Assembly (NCBI GenBank): GCA_964542875.1
Contig: CAZIWA010000002.1
Span: 1-64,000, forward strand
From: CAZGOM01 sp964542875
Lineage (GTDB): Bacteria; Planctomycetota; Phycisphaerae; Phycisphaerales; Phycisphaeraceae
DNA: 64,000 nucleotides
Direction: 5' to 3'
Of the stretch, positions 50,460 to 58,300 are shown in pieces (the first letter of the stretch is position 1; each line of letters starts with the position of its first letter). A program made the position numbers and the translations under genes. The notes below the pieces were generated by a model. The model made no database searches and was not told the origin of the DNA. It saw only the letters and a list, made by a program, of their open reading frames with translations.

Positions 50460-51158
50460 ATGCGCCCCACACGGATGAATCGGGTTGTGTTGATTGGATT
50501 GTTTGCCAGTGGTCTTGCCTTGAGCGGTTGCGCCGATCGCACCCTCTACGAAGGCCAAATGGCATTTGACGACAGGAAATATGAGCTCGCCGAGCAGAAG
50601 GTGACTCAGGTTCTCGCCGAGGACGATACGGAGTGGAAAGCTCTGTATCTCCTGGGCAAGATTCGCTTGGAGCAGGGCAGGTCTGCTGAGGCGATTGTTC
50701 CGCTTCAGAAGGCACTGGCCCTTGTGGAAGACGAATCCGAGCCCAAGGAGCAGGTGCTGGACGCACTTTCTGAAGCGTACCTTCAGCAGAAGCAGTACGA
50801 CACGCTGGCCAATCTTCTCCAGCACGCCGTGAATGAAGATGGCGAGTTGACCGATTATCTGCGCCAGGCAAAGTACCTGGGCAAGATGGGTGACGCTGAC
50901 GGTGCGCTGCTGGCTTACCGTAAGGCGATCCGGTTTGCCGGTCCCAAGAACGATCAAGCCTATCTGGCGCTTGCGGACTACATGGAAAGCATCGGTAAGA
51001 CCGACCAGGCGATTCTTGCGGTGCGCAAGGCGTTGTACATCAGCCCGGGCAACAAGAAGACCATGGAACGCCTGCGCAAGTACGGGATCGTTCCCGGGCC
51101 CGCTGCTGCGGTTCGGCCGAGTGATGATGAGTTTGCCCTGGGCACGCTGAATAAATAA
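50460..51158 (+). CDS. TPR lipoprotein
   Basis: A 232-residue lipoprotein; AAGGA lies 7 bases before the ATG at 50460, and the longer frame from 50328 is not supported. The signal ends with LALSGC (Cys24). Then come tetratricopeptide helices: RKYELAEQKVTQVLAEDDTE, WKALYLLGKIRLEQGRSAEA, QAYLALADYMESIGKTDQAI and LAVRKALYISPGNKKTMERL. The product should sit in the inner leaflet of the outer membrane and bring proteins together; the partner is unknown. A strong bidirectional terminator follows. Confidence 0.8.
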   Translation: MRPTRMNRVVLIGLFASGLALSGCADRTLYEGQMAFDDRKYELAEQKVTQVLAEDDTEWKALYLLGKIRLEQGRSAEAIVPLQKALALVEDESEPKEQVLDALSEAYLQQKQYDTLANLLQHAVNEDGELTDYLRQAKYLGKMGDADGALLAYRKAIRFAGPKNDQAYLALADYMESIGKTDQAILAVRKALYISPGNKKTMERLRKYGIVPGPAAAVRPSDDEFALGTLNK

Positions 51159-51182
51159 CGCCTCAGGCTTTTACGGACAATC

Positions 51183-51223
51183 AAAATTAAAAACACGCCT
51201 GAAAAAGGCGTGTTTTTAATTTT
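51183..51223. terminator. Bidirectional terminator between convergent genes
   Basis: An 18-bp perfect stem, AAAATTAAAAACACGCCT (51183-51200) with 51206-51223, and a 5-base loop. A- and T-runs on both sides let it end the TPR lipoprotein gene (+) and the 1283-residue protein gene (-). Confidence 0.9.
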
Positions 51224-51247
51224 GTTTCTTGGACTTCAATGGGGGAC

Positions 51248-54200
51248 TTACGGCTTGCGCTCGAGTTCGACATCCAGGGTGACGGGTGTGGTGCCGGCTT
51301 TGATCAGGCGTTCGATGGTTTGGTACTCAACACCGGCATCAATGACGAGGATGACATCGTGCTGCGCTGGCATGAATGTTTTTTCGTTGAGCCGCAAGGT
51401 GAGCGAACCCCAGCGGATGAGCCGAAGGCGTTCGTGCTGGGGGTACTCAAAGACGTTTTCTTTTCGGAAGTAAATGTAAGGCAGCAATTTTCCAGTGGTT
51501 TTATCGCGTCCGGTGATCTGAAGCGGACGATTACCGATGTATTCAAATACGTGTTCCTGAACGCCGGGCTCGAGTACGATGGGAGTTTCCCTGCGGCCTG
51601 GGCCGTAAGTCAGGTCGTCATTGAATGCGTCTCCATGGCTGACCATCACAAGGCCTGCGGGCAGGCCTGCGGCTTCGAAGGTGCCGTTGGCGTCGGTTTT
51701 GCCGGTCCAGAGCGTTGTGTAATCCCGCAGGCCCATGGGAATACCGGTGCGCTCAAGAGGTGTGAGATCAGCTCCCGGGCCCGCTTTGACGGCGACAATC
51801 TTATTCACGACGGGCTTGCCTTCCTGGGCGATGACCGTGCCCTTGAGGGTCGCGGAACCGGGGGCAAGCGTAATGGTTGTATTCACGACATCCGACTGGC
51901 GTGCAGCGGGCGGGAGGATTTTGTAAACCGGGGCGCAACCGGGGGTGACGACCTTAAACACGATGTTGGCGTCAGGCCTGAAGCTGTTTTCAAAAGTGCA
52001 GCGGCCTTGAGCATTGGTTTGCCGGCTGGTGGAGCCAGTGGCCCAATAGTCGGTATTGATGGTGACTCTGGCAAACGGAAGAGGCTTGCCATCGGCGGTA
52101 TTGACGGTGACGTTGAGCGTTTGGGCTTTTTGAAGCGTTAGAGAGGGGACATTGTCCAAATGAGCGCCAAAATAAGCGCTGTCTTGAATGGCGGGCGCGC
52201 CTGAGCCCAGAAGCCCGTTGGCGGACCAGCCAGCCAGCCATGAGATGCCCACTGGAGTGCCTTTGACCTCTTCGCTGAAGAGCCCTTGAGCATCGGTGAG
52301 ACCAGCAATGGGTCTGGCACGCCAGCCGGTAATGGGTTCGTTCATTTCCAGAAGGGCAATGATGTACGCGTGCGCAACGGGTTTGCCGCTGGGGTCCACT
52401 GCGCGCACGGCGAACCTGTGCCTTGCAGCAACAGGGATTCTGACTGTTGACGCCGATTGGGGAATCGGCATGCTGATGCTTTGATAACGCGGGTCTTCGA
52501 CAGAGACGGCGTGATCCATCGTCGGCGCGTCGGGAAGCGTAAATGCCGCGACACCAGATGACGAGGTTTTAGCCGTGGTGGTCAGCCCCTCAAAAGCGGC
52601 GTTGAGCGTGAGCCCGACGTCGGGCATTGGGTTTCCTTCAAGGTCCACGGCTTGCACTGTGATGTGCCTGTTTTTTTTGTCGAGATTCAGTGGGCCTGCG
52701 GTGCGTTCGAACCAGATTTGAGACACCTTCAGGTCAATGCCGATGTCGTCAGGAATGCCTACAGCGTCCAGATAGACACCCAGGGCGTTTTGCCTGCCGG
52801 TGAGCCCGCCGACGAGCCGGGTATCGATGCGGAGTTCGCGTTCTTTGTCGTCGAGGATGACTTCATCGGTGGCCCAGGCTGCCTGCTTGAGAGCATCACG
52901 TTGATCGCGATTCCAAAAGCCTTCTTTATTTTCCACCAGCTCAATCAGCCCGAGGATGGAAAATCTGGCCTTCCCGGGCTGGTTGAGCGGTTTGCCGATC
53001 TTGGTGAGCCGGCCTTTGTATCGGACGACAACGATCGGATAGACAGCGGTATCAATCGGCTGGCTTAGTGGAGAAGTGTGGTACGACTCCATGACGCCCT
53101 GAGAGCTTATGGTGAGCTGATTGTTGTCCCATGAAACGCCTTGAATGAAGGGCCAGACGTTGTAGCGCCAATAGTGGACCCAAATCCCCGAAGTGAGGAT
53201 TCGGAGGCGGCATGCGGGATCAGGTGTGAGGGCGGGAAGTTCTGGTGCAAGGACGGGCACCTGAGGGAAGAGAGTCGGTTCAGGTGTGATGTGGAAGCCG
53301 CCTTTGTCTGGGCTGTAGCGCAAGGCGTACTCTTCCTGGCTTGGCGCCAGGAGAACGGTGTGGAGCGGTGGGGCCTGGCCGGGGCGAAGAATGCGGACTT
53401 CAAGCCGGACAGGTTCCTGAGGCGGGTTATTCCAGGTGAGCAGGCCGGTTTTATCAAATCGGGCATCGTAGAGTGGAACTTTTAAGCCTTTGTAGGTGGT
53501 GATGGTGACTGTGGCGTCTACGGGCTTGTTGAATTCGTCAAGGAGGCGGGCCTTGATGGGCACGCCGCTTTGGAGTGTGATGGGGAGCTTGAGCTGGTCT
53601 TGGGTTGTGCTGCCGGTGATTTTGGTGAAGCTGGGGACGTACCTGGGGTGGGTGATGCAAAGCGTGTGAGTGCCCGGGCCAAAAGGGCCAGTGCTAAAGG
53701 CGCCGTCTTTGCCGGTGGTGACGGTGGGGATGCGATAGAGATGGGCATTTTTGTCAAGGATGGACGTGGGAACGGTGACGTGCGCGCCTGAGACTGGTTT
53801 GCCGTCGGGGCCAGTGATGACGCCATGCACCATCAGACCTTTGCGCATGACCAGAGGCACGCTGGAGGTGGCGATGTCTTCGGCGGTAAACGTGAGCCGG
53901 TTGCCGCTGTTATCCGTCAGCGGGCCGGACGCATAATCGGGGTGGTGAACTCGGACGATGTATTGGATGGTTTCGCCAGGGCCGGGCTCCGCAGGTACAG
54001 GCGGGGTTTGAAATTGACCGTTTTCATCTGTGATGGCGATGGTTGTCCAGCGGTCCGGGTAGACCCTGCCGGGATATGAAACAGCATTTAAAACGACGCG
54101 TGCGATCGCCACGGGTTTGCCATGGGTATCGACAACCCGGCCGCTGAATGAAGTGGACCGGAGCATCATGAAGGACATGCTGGGCTTGTCGCCACGTTTG

Positions 54201-55099
54201 GAAGGAAGCGAGAGCTCGACGGGGATGAAGTCCTTGGCTCGAGGAACGATTTTTTCCGAATAGGCCCAGTCATTCAATTCGGTGTTGAGCGGGGTGGATT
54301 GGTCAGTGGTGACCACGCCTTTGTCGTTGGTTTTGTAATGACGGGTGAGGTTTTGCCAGTCGTTCCAGACATCGATGTCGATGCCGACCAACGGCTTGCC
54401 CTGGCTGTCCGTGACTTTGACGTCGGTGTAGGTGCTGGCGTAGCTGACGTCCTGCTGATTTTCTACGGGGTCTTTTTCGATGCGGAGCTGCTTGATATCG
54501 CAATATGCGTTTGGCTCGGCGCCACGGAGGCCCATTCGGAAGAAGCGGTATTTGTTTCCAAAGGAAGATTTGCCACGGGGGATTTTTCGGATGTCGACCC
54601 GGAGTTCATGAAATTCGCCGTCGGCATTGAATTGATTAGCGGGAACGGCGACGAGCCCGCCCAGGCTGGGGCCGGCGCCTTCATCAAACCAGAGGCCATA
54701 TTCCCCTGATGACCTTAAGCCTTTGGCCCGGTATTGCAGGACAAGAATGGGGTATTGGCTGATGAGGGGCTCATTACCCAGGGGGATGTCCCAGATGACA
54801 CGCTGGCCCGGTGCACCGACGAAGAAATGGAGCCCTTGCGGCGTGGGGAGGCACTGGGCCACCAAGGCGTTTTCGTCGTAACTGCCCTCAACCCATGGGC
54901 GCGAAAGATTCAGAATGAGGCACTTGGCGGGGTTGGAGTCAGCGATTGTGAGAGTGTCGCTGTGGGTGATGTAATCAGGCTTTGCCGGTGTGGGGCGCTT
55001 AGCTGCGGCGGTGGGTTTGGTTTGAGCAACAGCGGCCAGACCAGGCACCAGACAGGCCAGGAAACACAAGACGATTGCAAGCGGAAAACGGATTGGCAA
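51248..55099 (-). CDS. Large secreted protein with duplicated jelly-roll and carboxypeptidase-regulatory-like domains
   Basis: A 1283-residue exported protein starting with TTG at 55099 (AAGGA about 8 bases before), which opens a signal peptide (FPLAIVLCFLACLVPGLAAV, cut near VAQ). Two halves repeat one plan: a jelly-roll or CBM-like domain (about 55-225 and again about 650-800), then carboxypeptidase-regulatory-like beta domains (TDSQGKPLVGIDIDV, VDTHGKPVAIARVVL, TGPDGKPVSGAHVTV; then VDLEGNPMPDVGLTL, VDPSGKPVAHAYIIA, NTADGKPLPFARVTI, IAQEGKPVVNKIVAV). No enzymatic motif is seen, so it is probably a surface or matrix binding protein. It is divergent from the 1938-residue protein. Confidence 0.75.
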   Translation of the reverse strand: MPIRFPLAIVLCFLACLVPGLAAVAQTKPTAAAKRPTPAKPDYITHSDTLTIADSNPAKCLILNLSRPWVEGSYDENALVAQCLPTPQGLHFFVGAPGQRVIWDIPLGNEPLISQYPILVLQYRAKGLRSSGEYGLWFDEGAGPSLGGLVAVPANQFNADGEFHELRVDIRKIPRGKSSFGNKYRFFRMGLRGAEPNAYCDIKQLRIEKDPVENQQDVSYASTYTDVKVTDSQGKPLVGIDIDVWNDWQNLTRHYKTNDKGVVTTDQSTPLNTELNDWAYSEKIVPRAKDFIPVELSLPSKRGDKPSMSFMMLRSTSFSGRVVDTHGKPVAIARVVLNAVSYPGRVYPDRWTTIAITDENGQFQTPPVPAEPGPGETIQYIVRVHHPDYASGPLTDNSGNRLTFTAEDIATSSVPLVMRKGLMVHGVITGPDGKPVSGAHVTVPTSILDKNAHLYRIPTVTTGKDGAFSTGPFGPGTHTLCITHPRYVPSFTKITGSTTQDQLKLPITLQSGVPIKARLLDEFNKPVDATVTITTYKGLKVPLYDARFDKTGLLTWNNPPQEPVRLEVRILRPGQAPPLHTVLLAPSQEEYALRYSPDKGGFHITPEPTLFPQVPVLAPELPALTPDPACRLRILTSGIWVHYWRYNVWPFIQGVSWDNNQLTISSQGVMESYHTSPLSQPIDTAVYPIVVVRYKGRLTKIGKPLNQPGKARFSILGLIELVENKEGFWNRDQRDALKQAAWATDEVILDDKERELRIDTRLVGGLTGRQNALGVYLDAVGIPDDIGIDLKVSQIWFERTAGPLNLDKKNRHITVQAVDLEGNPMPDVGLTLNAAFEGLTTTAKTSSSGVAAFTLPDAPTMDHAVSVEDPRYQSISMPIPQSASTVRIPVAARHRFAVRAVDPSGKPVAHAYIIALLEMNEPITGWRARPIAGLTDAQGLFSEEVKGTPVGISWLAGWSANGLLGSGAPAIQDSAYFGAHLDNVPSLTLQKAQTLNVTVNTADGKPLPFARVTINTDYWATGSTSRQTNAQGRCTFENSFRPDANIVFKVVTPGCAPVYKILPPAARQSDVVNTTITLAPGSATLKGTVIAQEGKPVVNKIVAVKAGPGADLTPLERTGIPMGLRDYTTLWTGKTDANGTFEAAGLPAGLVMVSHGDAFNDDLTYGPGRRETPIVLEPGVQEHVFEYIGNRPLQITGRDKTTGKLLPYIYFRKENVFEYPQHERLRLIRWGSLTLRLNEKTFMPAQHDVILVIDAGVEYQTIERLIKAGTTPVTLDVELERKP

Positions 55100-55190
55100 T
55101 GACTTTTCCTTGTCGGATTCCAGGTTGCCAATAATTTAACACAAGGGCCAGCAATGCAGGAAGCGTTGATAAAGGAGGCTTGGATTACAC

Positions 55191-55220
55191 CTTGAGAAAG
55201 TCTCAAGATAGATTTGATAT
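55191..55220 (+). promoter_or_regulatory. Candidate promoter overlapped by a palindrome
   Basis: CTTGAGA (55191-55197) and TCTCAAG (55201-55207) form a 7-bp inverted repeat around AAG. TTGAGA in it could be a -35 box, with TGATAT (55215-55220) 17 bp downstream as -10, serving the 1938-residue protein gene 170 bp further on. The rest of 55100-55389 is AT-rich and shows nothing else. Confidence 0.4.
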
Positions 55221-55389
55221 GTGAGCGTATAAAGCTCTTTTTTCGAGTCGTAATAGGCACTTTTCAGAAGTTCGAACTGCAAAGATAAAAGTGGAGTGGC
55301 TCTTTTATTTGTTGACGATATGATGGGAACAAAGTTTAAATCATTGTTTTTGATTTAAGCAAATTTCTGGGTCTTCCCGAGGGAATAAC

Positions 55390-58300
55390 ATGTTGCGTAA
55401 AGATTTCTGGGATGTGCTTGACCATTCATTGGCTTCCAAGCTTGGTGAACTACGGAATCGTTGGGTTGGTTCGCTGAACCGGGGGGTTCGCAAGTGGCGC
55501 GGTGAGCGTGGCAGAATGACGCCTGGGGCTCTGGTGGAACAGTTTGAAGCCAGGCTGATGATGACCGGGACGGATGTGCGGGTGATCGATGATGGCGATG
55601 CTGGATATTCCTCCACGCCGGGATGGATCGGATACGGCGGGCAGGGATATCAAAATGATGTGCACTACACCGCTAAAGGTGATGGAAGCAAGAAAGCAAC
55701 GTGGCTGTTTACGGACTTAACCCCAGGAACCTATAAGGTAGCTGCGGCATGGTCTGCGCAGGCCAATCGGGCAACAGATGCGCCGTATGTGGTCACAGAC
55801 GCGACGACCGGTGAGGTGCTGGCGATAACGAGTGTCAATCAGGAGCTGGCGCCGAATGATTTTTCAGACAGCGGAGCGTCATGGGAATTGATCGGTGATG
55901 CGCTGGTGGTGTTTGGGTCACAGGTGTCTGTGACATTGAGCAACAGCGCCAATGAATACGTTATCGCCGATGCGGTTCGGCTGGAGCGCACAGGCGACTT
56001 GCCTGTGGGCACGCCGGAATTGCTGGTTGTGGTCAACGGCCAAGTGCAGTCGACAGGCAAGAGCATTGATCTGGGAGATGTATATCAAGGGCAAACGCAG
56101 GATCGGACATTTACCGTCACGAATCTGGGGACTGCAAACCTGGAACTGGGGTCAGGCGGCATTGGGGTGCCGGCTGGTTTTGCATTGAGCGATGAACCCG
56201 AAGGATTGATTGTGGCACCGGGTGAGTCGATCCATTTCACCATTTCGCGCGTGACCAGCGAGATCGGCGAATCGTCAGGGGTTGTCTGGTTCACGACCAA
56301 CGATTCGGATGAGGCAAAGTTCGAAACAACTTTGTCGAGCCGAGTGACAAGCACTCCCGTCGTGATCGATAACAAGGCGAGCGGTTTTTCAACCGCGGGA
56401 ACCTGGATTCACTATGCCGGGCAGGGGTATGCCGGTTCGGTGCACTACGCTGCCGCGGGCAATGGTTCGATGACTGCGACGTGGACTTTCACCGGGCTTG
56501 ATGCGGGCATTTATGAAGTGGCTACCACATGGTCGGTCCATGCAAACCGGGCGACGGATGCTGCGTATACCGTGCGCGATGTGAATTCCGGGACTGAACT
56601 GGCTGCAATTGAGGTCAATCAGGAAATTGCTCCTTCAGACTTTTCCGATGGCGGGGCGGCGTGGAAGGTGATCGGATCGCATGTTGAACTCAAGGGTTCG
56701 GTTTTAACCGTCACCCTGGATAATGCAGCCAACGAGTATGTAATCGCCGATGCCGTGCGGCTGGTGAAGGTCGGTCAAGGCGCTGTTGAACCGGAGATTG
56801 AAGTTTCATTTTCCGATGTTGGAAACGTGATCTCAGGCGCAACGGTCGCCTTGGGCAACATCACTCTGGGTGCACCCGTTACGCGAACGATGACTGTGCA
56901 CAATGCCGGCCACGCGGAATTGAATGTTGGGGAAATTACTCTTGCGCCGGGGATGAAGATCCTGGATTTAGGCGAAGGGTTTGTTGTGGCGCCTGGCGCG
57001 AGCGTGGATTTGACGGTGGAAATTGACCCCACCGGGCTTGGGAAAGGCGGCGGCGTAATCTCGCTTGCCACGGATGATGAAGATGAAGAGACGTTTAATA
57101 CCGTGGTGACCTGGACCGGCGTAGATGCTCCACGGGTTATCGATGATGGAGACGCTGGTTTTTCAACTACTGCGGGCTGGACGTATTACCCGAACCAGGG
57201 TTACCAGAATGACGTGCGGTACACCGGATTGGGCGACGGCAGCAAGACGGCTACCTGGACATTTAATGACCTGGCGCCAGGGTTGTATCGCGTAAGCGCG
57301 ACGTGGTCTGCCCAGGCGAATCGGGCAACCAATGCCCCGTACACGATTACCGATACCGGGAATCCTTCCAAGGCAGTTACGGTTCTGGTGAATCAGGAAT
57401 CTGCTCCAGGGGACTTGAGCGAAGCAGGGGTGAAGTGGAAAGACCTTGCTCAGACGTTTGAAGTGACTGGTTCTACCTTAACGGTGACCTTGGGCAACAA
57501 TGCCAATGAGTATGTCATCGCCGATGCGGTGCGGATACAACGTGTTGAAACGTTGGTGCAGGAACCAAACATTCTGGTAACGGATGCAGAGGGGAATCCG
57601 GTAAACCAATGGGATACGGGTACGACCTATCTGGGGGAAGAAGTCACCAAGACCTTCCATGTGACCAACATCGGCAATGCGAACCTGGTGTTTGGGCCGT
57701 CGGCCATCACGTTGCCCGCCGGGTATGAGTTGACTGCGGGGCTTGGCAAATCCGTGCTTGCTCCCGGCGAATCGACGAACTTCACTGTGATGGTGGTTCA
57801 AACCGTCGGTGAATATGAAGGGGTGCTGGTCATCAGCACCAATGACCCGGATCAAGGAGATTACGAAGTATCGGTTTACAGCAATGTGATCGTGAATCCC
57901 GCTGTGGACCTTGATCTTCTGCGGGAATATGTCGGCATCTATGGTGATTTTGAGATGTCGGGCCCGATTTTTCAGGGTAGTGATCTGACGTTCAGCGCTT
58001 TCCCGGAAGGGTTTGACTTTGGGCAAGGCGGGTCGGGCTTCAGGATGGCAGGCTTTGCAGCGACTCAGGACAGCGGCCCGCCGGAGTTCGACTTTAATGC
58101 GCTTGCCCTTTCGTACGAATGGACGGCGACGCTGGATGGAGTGGAGATCGCATCAGGTGACCATGTGGAACTGCTGGTGGGCAATGTTGACGTTGGGACT
58201 CTGGATGTGACTTTGAAGGTCTATGCCTTCACTGGAACTGCTCAGGAAGAGCTGGTGGGCGAATACAGCAGCCAGCACGTGGTGGAATATGACGATGTGA

